A DNA stretch of 64,000 bases from Cesiribacter sp964504565 (GCA_964504565.1 CAZDEY010000005.1:186001-250000); one strand, 5' to 3'. Positions 52,401 to 62,046 are shown, counted from the stretch's first letter. Notes: a model not told the origin generated them from the sequence alone. Translations and numbers: made by a program.

Positions 52401-55400
52401 AAAACACCATCAACACTATGGTGGAGCAGCTCAACTCCTTTGCAAACGAGGTAACCCGGGTAGCGCGAGAAGTGGGTACCGAGGGTATACTAGGTGGACA
52501 GGCGCAGGTAAAAGGCGTGGGCGGTACCTGGAAAGATTTGACCGACTCGGTAAACCAAATGGCCAACAACCTGACCGACCAAGTGCGGGGTATAGCCCTG
52601 ATTGTAACCGCTATTGCCAACGGTGACCTTAAGCGTAAGCTAACGCTGGATGCCAAAGGCGAAATTGCTACCCTAGCCGATACCATTAACGAAATGACCG
52701 ATACGCTCGGAACCTTTGCCGACCAGGTAACTTCCGTAGCCCGCGAGGTAGGGGCCGAAGGTAAGCTGGGCGGTCAGGCCAACGTACCGGGTGCTTTAGG
52801 TATCTGGAAGAACCTGACCGATAACGTAAACCAACTGGCCAATAACCTGACTACCCAGGTGCGAAGCATTGCCGATGTGGCCTCGGCGGTAACCAAAGGT
52901 GACCTTNNNNNNNNNNCATTAACGTAGAGGCCAAAGGCGAGGTAGAAGCCCTAAAGGATACCATTAACCAGATGACGGCCATACTACGGGAAACCACACT
53001 CCGTAACCAGGAGCAGGACTGGCTGAAATCGAACTTGGCGAAATTTAACCAGATGCTTCAGGGCCAGAAAGACCTGAATACTCTCTCGCAACTGGTGCTC
53101 TCCGAACTGGGTAGTGTAGTTTCGGCCCAGCAAGGGGCATTCTATATGCTGGAACAAAATGCTGAGGATGCTATTCTTCGCCTAATTGGTTCTTACGGGA
53201 TCAAGGATAAAAAAGCAATGCAATATTGCCTGATTGGCGAAGGGCTGGTAGGGCAGTGTGCGGCAGACAAGGAAAAAATTCTTCTGACTAATGTACCTCA
53301 GGAATATATCACTATTAATTCCGGCTTGGGAGAAGCGAACGCAATTAGCGTAGTCGTATTGCCCATTCTGTTTGAAGATCAGGTAAAAGGCGTATTGGAA
53401 CTAGCGTCCTTTGAAAACTTTAAGCAAGAGCACTTGTACTTCCTGGAGCAGCTTACCGAATCCATAGGTATTGTATTGAACAATATTGCGTCTAATAATC
53501 GTACCGAATTGCTGCTGGAGCAATCACAAACGCTGGCAGCCGAGCTTAAAGTACAGCAGGAAGAACTGAGCCGAACTAACGAGGAACTAGAAGAAAAAGC
53601 CCACCTGCTAGCCAAGCAAAAAGAAGAACTGGAACAGAAAAACAACGAGGTTGAAATTGCCCGGAAGAGCCTGGAAGAGCAGGCTGCGCAGTTAATGATC
53701 ACCTCGAAGTACAAATCGGAATTTTTGGCCAATATGAGCCACGAGTTGCGTACGCCACTTAACTCACTTCTGATTTTATCGCACCAACTGGCCGAAAACC
53801 AGACCGGTAACCTTACCGATAAGCAGGTGCAGTACTCCAAAACCATTAACAGCTGCGGTAACGATCTGGTAAACCTTATTAATGATATCCTTGATCTTTC
53901 AAAAATTGAAAGTGGGGTGGTTACCGTAGATAATGCGCCGATTAGCTTTGATGAAATTGAGGAGTTTGTAGAGCTTACCTTCCGCCATATGGCCGATCAT
54001 AGGAAAATCGACTTTAATATCAACATGGCAAATGATCTGCCGGAATATATTGAAACCGACTCCCAGCGCCTGAAGCAAATTCTTAAAAACCTGCTATCAA
54101 ACTCATTTAAGTTTACCGAAAAAGGCAGTGTTGATTTAAAGATTTTTGTAGCGGATAAGAAGCGGAGGTTTAACAGTGGGGTACTAGATAAAGCCTCGCA
54201 GGTTATAGGGTTTGAAATTCACGATACCGGCATCGGTATTTCTAAAGAAAAACAACATATCATTTTTGAAGCCTTTCAGCAGGCCGAGGGTTCAACCAGC
54301 CGTAAGTTTGGCGGTACCGGCCTGGGGCTAAGCATTAGTAAAGGCCTTACCAGCTTACTGGGCGGGGCTATGGAACTGGAAAGTGAGTTAGGGCAGGGGA
54401 GTACATTTACCCTTTACCTTCCCCTAAACTACGATGCCCTCAGCGATCCGCAGGAAAGAGGGGGCGAGGAAAGTAGTGAGCGTGAATACACCCAGGTAAT
54501 TGAAAGAGAAGAACCGAAAGTTAAAAACCAACCCGAAAAACAGCCTAAAGTAAAAGCTGCTAAAATTCCGGAAAAACGACTGAATCTTACCAAGGAATCG
54601 GCCTGGGAAGATGACCGGGCAATTATTAAAACCAAGGATAAGGTAATTCTCCTGATTATGGAGAACGCCAAGCTGCTGGAAAATATACGCGAAAAAGCCA
54701 AGGCCCACGGCTACAAGTACATAATTTCCGGTAAGGGCGGGGTAGTTCACGAGCTGATTAACAAGTACCGCCCGGTTTCCATAGTGCTGGATACCCAGTT
54801 GCCGGATCTGGATGGCTGGAAGGTGCTGGACCGCTTGAAAAACGATCTGGAAACCCGCAGCATACCAGTAACCCTTACCTCAGTTAAGAAGCAGGATAAA
54901 CCCTTGGCCTATAAACTCGGGGCCTTTAACGTGCTAGGTCTTGAGCCAACTAAGGCTAAAGTAGATCAGTTGTTCGGCTATATTACGGAGTTTTTGAAGA
55001 AGAGCCGTCGCGATTTATTGGTTATTGAAGATTCCGCCGAAGACTTTTCTAGAATTGAAGAAGTTTTAAAGGGCGATGATGTTGAAATTGCCCACGCTAA
55101 ATCTGGTAAAGAGGCCCTTGAACATATCAAGAAAAAGAAATTTGATACCATAATTTTGGATCTGCGCCTGCCCGATATGAGCGGCTTCGAGCTGGTTAAT
55201 CAGTTGGAAAAGGATATTCCGCTGGAAGAAGTACCCTTAATTGTGTACTCAGCCAAGGATTTGACTAAGGAAGAAATGGTGAAGTTTAAGCAGGTTAGTA
55301 AGGGAATAATCCTGAAAACAGCTACCTCGCCGGAAAAACTACTCGACTTGGTTACTTTCTACCTACACCGTAGCATAAAGGTGCTATCCGAAGATACCCA

Positions 55401-55821
55401 GAAGATAATAAAGCAGACCCACCCCTCGGCCAGTATAATGATGGGCAAAAAAGTACTGATTGTTGATGATGACGTACGAAATATATTTGCCCTGGTAAGT
55501 GCACTGGAGGATTACGGCCTGGAAATGATTACGGCCGAAAGCGGTAAAACAGCAATTGACCTGTTGCACGAACACGATGACGTGGATATAGTGCTGATGG
55601 ATATTATGATGCCGGAAATGGACGGCTACGAAACTATGCAGAACATTCGGCAGGAAAAGGATTTTAAAAATTTACCGATTATTGCCGTAACCGCTAAAGC
55701 TATGAAGGGCGACCGCGAAAAGTGCCTGGAGGCCGGAGCTTCCGATTATATTACCAAACCTCTGGATATGGGGCAATTGGTATCGTTAATGCGTATATGG
55801 CTGCACGAATCTGAATATTAA
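49481..55821 (+). CDS. Giant cytosolic hybrid histidine kinase with HAMP repeat array (contains assembly gap)
   Basis: One gene split artificially by 10 N. N-terminal half: about 12 HAMP-like units, each about 92 aa (GEIxELKxTINTMVDQLNAF, GTWKDLTDSVNQMASNLT, AVAKGDLSKKI). Then in the downstream frame come a GAF domain (53.0-53.5 kb), a coiled coil, HisKA with phospho-acceptor His (NMSHELRTPLNSLL), HATPase_c (NLLSNSFKFTE, DTGIGIS, GTGLGLSIS), and three REC domains (54.6-55.0, 55.0-55.4 and 55.4-55.8 kb; the last two show IEDSAEDF and VDDDVRNIF, with LDLRLPDM and MDIMMPEMDG). No membrane helix is seen. The HAMP array recalls fungal group III/Nik1-type kinases. The 10-N gap shifts the frame; 8 nt would restore it. 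Confidence 0.88.
49990..52900 (+). repeat. Near-identical ~276-bp HAMP unit array
   Basis: Eleven WKDL-bearing copies, at 276-bp spacing, differ by only a few percent in places, e.g. the AAGGCGACCTTTCTAAAAA and CAGCTAAACGCCTTTGG blocks. They are in register with the protein repeats. The last units (52.3-52.9 kb) are more diverged. High identity explains the assembly gap at the end. Confidence 0.9.
52907..52916. other. Assembly gap (10 N)
   Basis: Ten N between GDL (52898-52906) and the codons for INVEAKGE. In other repeats, three residues stand between GDL and I; that requires 9 nt, of which the C at 52917 is one, so the true length would be 8 nt if no repeat is missing. Ten N is probably a placeholder. 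Confidence 0.95.
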
Positions 55822-55835
55822 GCCGGGGAATAGCT

Positions 55836-57059
55836 ATGAAAACCAAAGAGAAGAAACCTAAACTTTTGTTGGTAGACGACCGGCAAGAGAACCTGCTGGC
55901 CCTGGAAACCATACTGGGCGAGGAACCTTACGAACTGGTATTTGCCAGCTCCGGCCGTGAGGCCTTAAAGCGTTTGCTGGAAGATCATGATTACAACCTG
56001 ATTCTGATGGATGTAATGATGCCCGAAATGGATGGTTTTGAAACTGCTGAGCTTATTTATCAGCGCGAAAAACTACGTAATATCCCCATCATCTTCCTGA
56101 CGGCTATGGATTTGGAAGAGAATATTTACAAGGGCTACCGGGCCGGGGCAATAGACTACATTCGTAAGCCGGTTACGCCGGGTTTGCTTAGGGCTAAGGT
56201 TAGTGCGTTTGTAGAACTTAGCGTTAAAACCAACCGGTTGGTAGCCCAGGAAGAGGCTTTACGGAAAATTAACGAAGCACTGGAAAAGGAAGTTGCCGAA
56301 CGTAAACATTCCGAAGAGCAGGTAAAAGAGCTTAACGCCACGCTGGAACAACGCCTGGCTGAACTGGAGAGCCTGGATGCTTTTGCCGCCGCCGTTTCGC
56401 ACGACCTTATGTCGCCGCTGAACAATATTAAGGGCTTAAGCCAACTGCTTAAAGATACCCAGGGCGAAAAACTGGAAGGCTCGGGCAAGCGCACCTTAGA
56501 TATGCTTTTGGCCAGTGCCGATAAAATGGCCAATCTTATTAAAAGTTTGCTGTTCTTTTCCCGCCAGGCCAACGCTGAAATTCATAAAAATCAGCAGAAT
56601 ATGAATGAGCTGGTGCAGGAGGTTTTGGAAGAGATGAAGTCTACTTCTAAAATTCCTATGCCAACCATAACCCTAAATATGCTACCCCAGGCTACCTGCG
56701 ACGGTAATTTAATAAAACAGGTTTGGGTAAATTTTATATCGAATGCGGTTAAATACTCCCATAAAAAGCGCCAACCCGAAGTGTTAGTTGGTGCCCTGCC
56801 CGGCGAAGATGATAAGTTGGTATACTTTGTTCAGGATAATGGCGTAGGCTTCGATATGAAAAACTACGACAAGCTATTTAACCCGTTTAGGCGCCTGCAC
56901 AAAGCCCAAGATTTTGAAGGAACCGGTATTGGCCTAACTTTAGTTAAGCGAATTGTAGAACGGCACGGCGGCATGGTCTGGGCCGAGTCGGAACCGGACA
57001 AAGGCTCAACCTTTTACTTTTGCCTGCCGGCGGAAGAGGTAGTAAGCAATCTGGCCTAA
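55836..57059 (+). CDS. Response regulator-sensor histidine kinase (REC-HisKA-HATPase)
   Basis: 407 aa. REC (about 1-130; LLLVDDRQENLLALE, the phospho-acceptor Asp in LILMDVMMPEMDG, FLTAMD, YIRKPVTPG), a coiled coil, HisKA (FAAAVSHDLMSPLNNIKGLS, His near 188), HATPase_c (NFISNAVKYSH, VQDNGVGFDM, GTGIGLTLVKRIVERHGG). The N-terminal REC makes it a hybrid with the input from another kinase. It lies 14 nt downstream of the giant kinase and so is co-transcribed: its REC domain may be a target of the giant kinase (inference). Confidence 0.9.
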   Translation: MKTKEKKPKLLLVDDRQENLLALETILGEEPYELVFASSGREALKRLLEDHDYNLILMDVMMPEMDGFETAELIYQREKLRNIPIIFLTAMDLEENIYKGYRAGAIDYIRKPVTPGLLRAKVSAFVELSVKTNRLVAQEEALRKINEALEKEVAERKHSEEQVKELNATLEQRLAELESLDAFAAAVSHDLMSPLNNIKGLSQLLKDTQGEKLEGSGKRTLDMLLASADKMANLIKSLLFFSRQANAEIHKNQQNMNELVQEVLEEMKSTSKIPMPTITLNMLPQATCDGNLIKQVWVNFISNAVKYSHKKRQPEVLVGALPGEDDKLVYFVQDNGVGFDMKNYDKLFNPFRRLHKAQDFEGTGIGLTLVKRIVERHGGMVWAESEPDKGSTFYFCLPAEEVVSNLA

Positions 57060-57095
57060 GAAATTACTAGGGCGTGTCTGAAAATTCGTAGCTTC

Positions 57096-57138
57096 CCGTG
57101 GTTGGTGTCCTCACCATGCCACGGCGGCCAACCCACTT
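57096..57138. repeat. Dispersed hairpin repeat, copy B
   Basis: Outer stem CCGTGG / CCACGG (57096-57101, 57119-57124), inner GGTG / CACC with TCCT loop, then CGGCCAACCCACTT. Shares TTGGTGTCCTCACCA and GGCCAACC with copy A (34728-34765), in the same orientation, although the neighbouring genes differ. The rest of the 57060-57373 gap holds the feoA promoter candidate. Confidence 0.65.
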
Positions 57139-57271
57139 TTCAGATCTTTAAAGACTGGTTCAAGATAGCTGATAGGTAGTTTATACATTCTTCATACACA
57201 GCCTAGGAGCGTAGTCTAGTATACCAATAATAGGGCTATAATAGCTTATTTACTCTAGTTTCAATGTGGAA

Positions 57272-57302
57272 TTGTTCTAAATAAAAACAAGTTGTAGCTT
57301 TG
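57272..57302 (+). promoter_or_regulatory. Candidate promoter for feoAB
   Basis: TTG at 57272-57274, a 20-nt spacer and TAGCTTTG at 57295-57302 match TTG-N17/23-TAnnTTTG. It is 71 nt upstream of the feoA ATG. No Fur-box palindrome is clear to me. Confidence 0.55.
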
Positions 57303-57373
57303 TAGCTGAAATAAGGGTTATTAGTTACGGATTTGGCTGTGAACGGGGCTGAATCCATTGGAAATTTACATAT

Positions 57374-57649
57374 ATGAGTGAATTGTTGGTTATGGAAGGA
57401 GCTACGGAACCTACTACCTTAGCTCCGGATGCGCGTACTCTAGATCAGTTGAAACCAGGCGATCAGGCAACCATTACCAATATTAAATCATCGCACCTGA
57501 CTATTAAACTACTGGAAATGGGCTTGCTGCCTGGCAAAGAAGTGCGGTTTAACTTTGCGGCACCCCTGGGCGATCCGATTGCGGTGCAGGTTAATGGATA
57601 TACCCTATCGCTCCGGCTTGATGAAGCCTGCTTAATTGAATTGGCATGA
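57374..57649 (+). CDS. feoA: Ferrous iron transport protein A
   Basis: 91 aa SH3-like protein, the small partner of FeoB. FeoA signature: LDQLKPGDQATITNIKSS, KLLEMGLLPGKEVRFNFAAP, GDPIAVQVNGYTLSLR and EACLIEL. It is thought to regulate or stabilise the FeoB channel at the inner membrane. The first about 20 residues are an extra lead. The stop overlaps the FeoB start (ATGA), coupling their translation. Neighbour feoB and the Cys-rich protein make the call firm. Confidence 0.93.
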   Translation: MSELLVMEGATEPTTLAPDARTLDQLKPGDQATITNIKSSHLTIKLLEMGLLPGKEVRFNFAAPLGDPIAVQVNGYTLSLRLDEACLIELA

Positions 57650-59814
57650 GTAGTACCGAAGCCCCACTAAGCAAGGTGACCGTTCAGGCCGACCCAAACC
57701 GTATAGTTGCCGCATCTAACCTGAAAATTTCTTTAGCCGGAAACCCTAATTCGGGCAAAACTACCTTATTTAACTTACTTACGGGTTTAAACCAAAAAGT
57801 TGGTAACTATCCGGGCGTTACGGTAGAGCGAAAAAGCGGTAAACTAAAGTTGGCTAATGGTCAGGCCGCTTCCGTAACCGATTTGCCCGGTACCTATAGC
57901 ATATACCCGCGCTCGGCCGATGAGCAAGTAGTAGCCGATATTCTGCTTAACCCGGCCGATGCCGACTATCCGGATGTAATTGTGGCGGTTGCCGATATGA
58001 GCAACCTGGAACGGAGCCTGTTACTGGTTTCGCAATTAATAGATTTAGGTCGGCCACTGGTGCTGGTACTCAATATGGCCGATATGGCTGGCCAGAAAGG
58101 TATTACGGTTGATGCTGAATTGCTTAGCGACCAACTTGGCAACGTGCCGGTTTTGACCATGAATGCCCGCAGCCGGCAGGGTTACCAACAATTGCTGGAA
58201 CTACTTCAGCAACCGGTTCCGGCTCCGGAAAAATCTTTTTTTTCAGGCTACAACTTAGCCCCGGAGGCAATTTCAGAAACTAAACAAGCCCTAGGCCTGG
58301 CTAAGTATTATCAGGCATACTTGTATTTACAGCACGCCGAAACCCTTAGGTTTTTAAGCCCCAATCAGCGTAGGGTGTTAACTTCAATTGCCGGGCACGC
58401 CGGTTTACACGCTGAAAGTCTTCAGATTGAAGAAACCAAGGCCCGATACGGCCTAATTAGCACTTTACTTAATTATTCTGTAGCCGAGTCGGCCAAGAAA
58501 GCCACTACTAATTTTTCTGCAAAAATAGATGTTGTAGTTACGCATAAGGTAGGGGGGTACCTTATTTTCTTTGGGGTATTGCTGGTGGTCTTTCAGGCTA
58601 TTTTTGCTTTAGCTGGCCTGCCAATGGATATCATCGATGGCTTATTCGCTACTTCTTCCGAATGGCTACAGGCAAATTTGCCCGATGGTATACTAACCCG
58701 CTTGTTGGTTGAAGGGATAATTCCCGGCATTGGGGGTATTGTAATTTTTGTGCCGCAAATAGCCATTTTATTTACCCTGATTGCCATTTTGGAGGAAACC
58801 GGCTATATGGCGCGGGTGGTTTTCCTTATGGATAAGCTTATGCGTAAAGTAGGGCTGAACGGCCGAAGCGTAGTGCCGCTGATTTCCGGGTTGGCGTGTG
58901 CGGTGCCGGCTATTATGGCTACCCGGGGTATTGATAACTGGAAGGATAGGCTTATAACCATTTTTGTTACGCCCTTTATGAGTTGTTCGGCCCGCTTGCC
59001 AGTCTATACTATACTTATTGCCTTGGTGGTTCCTAACGAGTTGGTTTGGGGCGTTTTTAACCTGCAAGGCTTGGCCCTAATGGGTATGTATATACTCGGA
59101 TTTGTGGCGGCTATAGGTTCGGCTTTAATAATGAAGCTTATTATTAGGGCCGGGCGGAGTGGCTTTCTAATTATGGAGCTGCCTACCTACCGCTGGCCGC
59201 GTTGGGGCAACGTGTTTTATATGGTAGTGCAGAAGTCAAAAACTTTTGTATTTGAAGCAGGAAAAATAATTTTAGCGGTTTCAATAGTACTATGGGTGCT
59301 GGCCAGCTACGGGCCGGGTAATAAAATGGACGAGGCCGAAGCCCGGTACCGAAGTACCTACGCTGATGCTAATGACCGTGCCGAAAACGAAATAGCTTCG
59401 GTTAGGCTGGCAAATTCTTATGCCGGGCATCTGGGTCGCTTTATTGAGCCGGTAATTAAACCCCTAGGCTACGACTGGAAAATTGGTATTGCCCTGATTT
59501 CCTCCTTTGCTGCCCGAGAAGTTTTTGTAGGCACTATGGCAACGCTTTATAGCGTAGGGAGTGCCGCTGAGGACGAAGGTACCATTAAGCGCCGTATGAA
59601 GGCCGAGGTTAACCCGGAAACCGGCGGCCCCCGGTTTACCCTGGCGGTAGCGTTCAGCTTATTAGTATTTTACGCCTTCGCTATGCAGTGTGCCAGCACA
59701 GTAGCTATAGTGTATAAAGAAACTAATGGGTGGAAGTGGCCGTTACTACAGGTAATTTATATGACTGCCCTGGCCTGGCTGGGCGCATTTGTAGTGTATC
59801 AATCGCTAGCCTAA
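57646..59814 (+). CDS. feoB: Ferrous iron transport protein B
   Basis: 722 aa inner membrane Fe2+ transporter. N-terminal G domain: G1 LAGNPNSGKTTLFN, G2/VGNYPGVTVE, G3 DLPGTYS, G4 NMAD (VLVLNMADMAG), then the guanine dissociation inhibitor region; two Gate domains in the membrane half, with SGLACAVPAIMATRGI (Cys gate) and FMSCSARLPVYTILI. About nine membrane helices follow, ending ALAWLGAFVVYQSLA. It overlaps feoA by 4 nt and the small Cys-rich gene by 1 nt. Fully intact. Confidence 0.95.
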   Translation: MSSTEAPLSKVTVQADPNRIVAASNLKISLAGNPNSGKTTLFNLLTGLNQKVGNYPGVTVERKSGKLKLANGQAASVTDLPGTYSIYPRSADEQVVADILLNPADADYPDVIVAVADMSNLERSLLLVSQLIDLGRPLVLVLNMADMAGQKGITVDAELLSDQLGNVPVLTMNARSRQGYQQLLELLQQPVPAPEKSFFSGYNLAPEAISETKQALGLAKYYQAYLYLQHAETLRFLSPNQRRVLTSIAGHAGLHAESLQIEETKARYGLISTLLNYSVAESAKKATTNFSAKIDVVVTHKVGGYLIFFGVLLVVFQAIFALAGLPMDIIDGLFATSSEWLQANLPDGILTRLLVEGIIPGIGGIVIFVPQIAILFTLIAILEETGYMARVVFLMDKLMRKVGLNGRSVVPLISGLACAVPAIMATRGIDNWKDRLITIFVTPFMSCSARLPVYTILIALVVPNELVWGVFNLQGLALMGMYILGFVAAIGSALIMKLIIRAGRSGFLIMELPTYRWPRWGNVFYMVVQKSKTFVFEAGKIILAVSIVLWVLASYGPGNKMDEAEARYRSTYADANDRAENEIASVRLANSYAGHLGRFIEPVIKPLGYDWKIGIALISSFAAREVFVGTMATLYSVGSAAEDEGTIKRRMKAEVNPETGGPRFTLAVAFSLLVFYAFAMQCASTVAIVYKETNGWKWPLLQVIYMTALAWLGAFVVYQSLA

Positions 59815-60005
59815 TGCAAGAGTTAATCTTAATCCTTCTATTCTGCGCTGCCCTTCTTTATTTAGGCAGAATAGTATACCAGAGCTTTTTCAGCAGAAAT
59901 TCCGATGCAGCCTGTACTAAAGGCTGCGCTAGTTGCTCGGCTTTTGATTTAGAGAATATTGAAAAAGATATAAATACCCGCTCCGAAAGTTACGGAGGCA
60001 ACTAA
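59814..60005 (+). CDS. FeoB-associated Cys-rich membrane protein
   Basis: 63 aa: one N-terminal membrane helix (MQELILILLFCAALLYLGRI), then ACTKGCASCSAFDL, the Cys-rich motif of FeoB-associated proteins, and a hydrophilic tail. ATG 59814 shares one base with the feoB stop; the longer frame to 59730 is only antisense-free overlap with FeoB. It may act like FeoC in assembly or regulation of the transporter, possibly binding iron or a cluster through the Cys residues (inference). Confidence 0.85.
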   Translation: MQELILILLFCAALLYLGRIVYQSFFSRNSDAACTKGCASCSAFDLENIEKDINTRSESYGGN

Positions 60006-60043
60006 GCGTAGGTGATTGGTGTCTATTCTATAAATATGACACT

Positions 60044-60445
60044 ATGAATATAGTTAAAACTTGTCTTTGCCTAGGGGCGGTATTCTTAATCTTTTCCTGC
60101 GATGATGACCAGCCGGAATATCAAGAGGGTAGGTTGCCTATAACTGCATTCAACGTTCAGAGTAGTATGATCTTTATTAATCAGGTTATCGTTGATGTTC
60201 CCTTAAATGTACAAGCACCAGATGGATGTTGGTCGGATTTAAGTGTTGATTACGAAAATTTTCGGGAGAGTCACTATCGCGTAAGGGGATTGGGAAAGCT
60301 TGATCTTAAAGCAGATGCCTGTCCAGAGGTACTTATAACGCTGGATACCACTTTAGAAATTACACTCCCCGGCCCCGGAACGTATTATTTTGAGGCAAAT
60401 CAAGCGCCCTTCGAGGTTCTATATGATACTTTAATTGTTGAATAG
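60044..60445 (+). CDS. Putative lipoprotein
   Basis: 133 aa with lipobox (MNIVKTCLCLGAVFLIFSC; IFSC). The mature part is a beta-rich, Ig-like domain: ITAFNVQSSMIFINQVIVDV, CWSDLSVDYENF, TLEITLPGPGTYYFEAN. No known family. It lies 39 nt after the Feo cluster in the same direction but has no sign of an iron role. The RHS remnant locus converges on its 3' side. Confidence 0.75.
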   Translation: MNIVKTCLCLGAVFLIFSCDDDQPEYQEGRLPITAFNVQSSMIFINQVIVDVPLNVQAPDGCWSDLSVDYENFRESHYRVRGLGKLDLKADACPEVLITLDTTLEITLPGPGTYYFEANQAPFEVLYDTLIVE

Positions 60446-60489
60446 CTCGAATTCAATTCTTGGTGTGCTACGACCTTCGTAAAGGGAAG

Positions 60490-60877
60490 TCAGAAGACTC
60501 TACGGTACACATCACTACCTAAGTTTGCATTCCAGTCCGAGAAGCCCGAGTTGATGCCGTCGCTCCAGTGGCCCGAGCCCGGGGAGTTGCGGTAGCCGCC
60601 TCCGGAGCCGGGGCGGTAGGGACTATCTTCCAAATGGAGGATGGGGCCCGCTCCTCGCGCGTACGGTAGCCCGGCGGCAACAGCGGCAAATAGGTATCGC
60701 CCAGCGGATCGTTGAACCGGATAGGATTATTGCCCGCATAACTATACGGGCTATCGCCCGGGTATAGGTTGGCCTTCACATCCAAAGCCGTAAACCGGCC
60801 AATGGTCGCATCGTACTCCCGGTAGAAGGTAGAGTAGGTGCCGCTCAAGGGCTGTTGCTCGCTACCGGCGTTATAAA
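60490..60877 (-). pseudogene. RHS core remnant 3, frameshifted and start-less
   Basis: Homologous to the RHS core of the gene at 62619 (YNAGSEQQPLSGTYSTFYRE, IGRFTALDVKANLYPGDSPY, NNPIRFNDPLGDT), but it has no start: in frame, a TAA lies a few codons before the homology begins at about 60877. After GDT the open frame runs as an Ala/Arg/Thr-rich stretch to 60519, while a second frame reads SPYRPGSGGGYRNSPGSGHW, a Gly-rich linker like that of the intact gene, to 60490. So a frameshift is also present. Probably a displaced C-terminal end, with no toxin domain left. Confidence 0.7.
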
Positions 60878-60891
60878 TAACATTTTATTTA

Positions 60892-61239
60892 TTATGCTAA
60901 ACTTACCTTCTTAGATACTATAAACCCTCCCATACCAACAGAAGAATCAATAGTAGTTAGCAAATACTTTTGTTCATATATTAGGATTTTGTACTTATCT
61001 AATATTTCGTAATTCTCTACTATAGCAGGTAGTAGGCTTGCGGAATCATATATTTTAAAGTCATATAAAACATTTTGCATTTCAAATGAACTTAGCTCCC
61101 ATCCAATAACTTCATCAAAATAAATTTGATGCTTTATATTATCATCAGTGATAATTTCTAAAGTCAGCCTGCTTTCAATTACGTCATTCTTAACCATGAC
61201 CAACTCTGCGTCATGAAAATTTACATTAAGTTGTTTCAT
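60892..61239 (-). CDS. Small AT-rich gene between RHS remnants, candidate immunity protein
   Basis: 115 aa, cytosolic, AT-rich, unlike the GC-richer RHS DNA. Sequence: MKQLNVNFHDAELVMVKNDV, IYFDEVIGWELSSFEMQNVL, YKILIYEQKYLLTTIDSSVG. It immediately follows the tip encoded at 61249-61690, in the place expected for an immunity gene of a polymorphic toxin. I do not recognise the family. Start ATG 61239 is 9 nt after the remnant's stop. Confidence 0.65.
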   Translation of the reverse strand: MKQLNVNFHDAELVMVKNDVIESRLTLEIITDDNIKHQIYFDEVIGWELSSFEMQNVLYDFKIYDSASLLPAIVENYEILDKYKILIYEQKYLLTTIDSSVGMGGFIVSKKVSLA

Positions 61240-61248
61240 ATATAAATT

Positions 61249-61992
61249 TCAATAAGCAATGCCTCTACCTTTCCCTCTTTTCTTATTTGGTGCTTGTGGA
61301 CTAGGGTAAAACCATTCATGGATATGCGGAATTCCCTGTCCATGGTCATGATTCCAATCTATGTCTATATCAGGAGTGCCGTCTGGTGCATATATTCTTT
61401 CTTGCAATAATTCACCTGTATGGGGGTCAACCCTTTCTAATGTACCATCTGGTGGACCGACGTCGGGTAATGCATTTTTAGGCTTTCTTGCATTTAAGGT
61501 ATGGATTACTTCGCCAACTTCGTCTTTATGCAAATAAATTACTGTGCCTGCAGCTATAGCAACCACTGTGTAACCTGCCCACTTCCATAACAGAGCATCG
61601 CTAGGTTCCAAAATAGAAATATCTAAAGCCATTAAAGTCAAGGATGCTTCGGCAGTAGCAACTAATCCTGCATTTTCATTTTGTGTATCTATCCGCTGCA
61701 GATAGGCTGGAGCAGCTACTACGTTCTGGGTATGCAAAACCTCTTTATTATCTACTCCAGCTATGCTCTCTCGGCATCCTCTGGTATAGCCTCTGCTTTC
61801 CGGGTACACCCACTCGTAGTTCTGCTGTATGAAGCGGTCGGCATCACCGTAGCTACTAAACAGGGTATAGCCGCCGGTGCTGCTCCAGTCCCCGCCGTAC
61901 TGCGAGCTGTAGAGCCGGTTGATTACCCGGCCGATATCCTCCCAACTGGTATAACCGCCAGAGCTGGTTTGCTGGGGCGCGTAGTAGCCCGG
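61249..61992 (-). pseudogene. Displaced RHS C-terminal tip (remnant 2), no start codon
   Basis: From about 61992 to 61690 this matches the intact RHS gene (GYTSWEDIGRVINRLYSSQY, DADRFIQQNYEWVYPESRGY, AGVDNKEVL, YLQRI), then switches to an unrelated C-terminal end (61689-61249): ILEPSDALLWKWAGYTVVAI, then GTLERVDPHTGELLQERIY, DWNHDHGQGIPHIHEWFYP. The His/Asp-rich DxDWNHDHGxxxPHIHEW looks like a toxin or catalytic tip. No ATG, GTG or TTG occurs in frame between the preceding gene's stop (62047) and GTG 61807, so the segment has probably been cut off from its RHS body by recombination. Confidence 0.75.
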
Positions 61993-62046
61993 AACTATTA
62001 ATATGATTAAAATGGCTTTTCTACTGAAAAGTTTCTCTGCTAATTT

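Noticed and set aside
49600..52686. Many antisense open frames across the HAMP array
   Set aside because: They are repeated shadows of the repeat units, with Ser/Arg/Thr-rich composition and no start or codon support.
52907..52916. True frameshift between the two halves of the giant kinase
   Set aside because: The break falls exactly at a run of N; an 8-nt gap restores frame and the expected GDLxxxI repeat sequence.
57300..57373. Fur box in the feoA leader
   Set aside because: I saw no GATAAT-type inverted repeat good enough to call.
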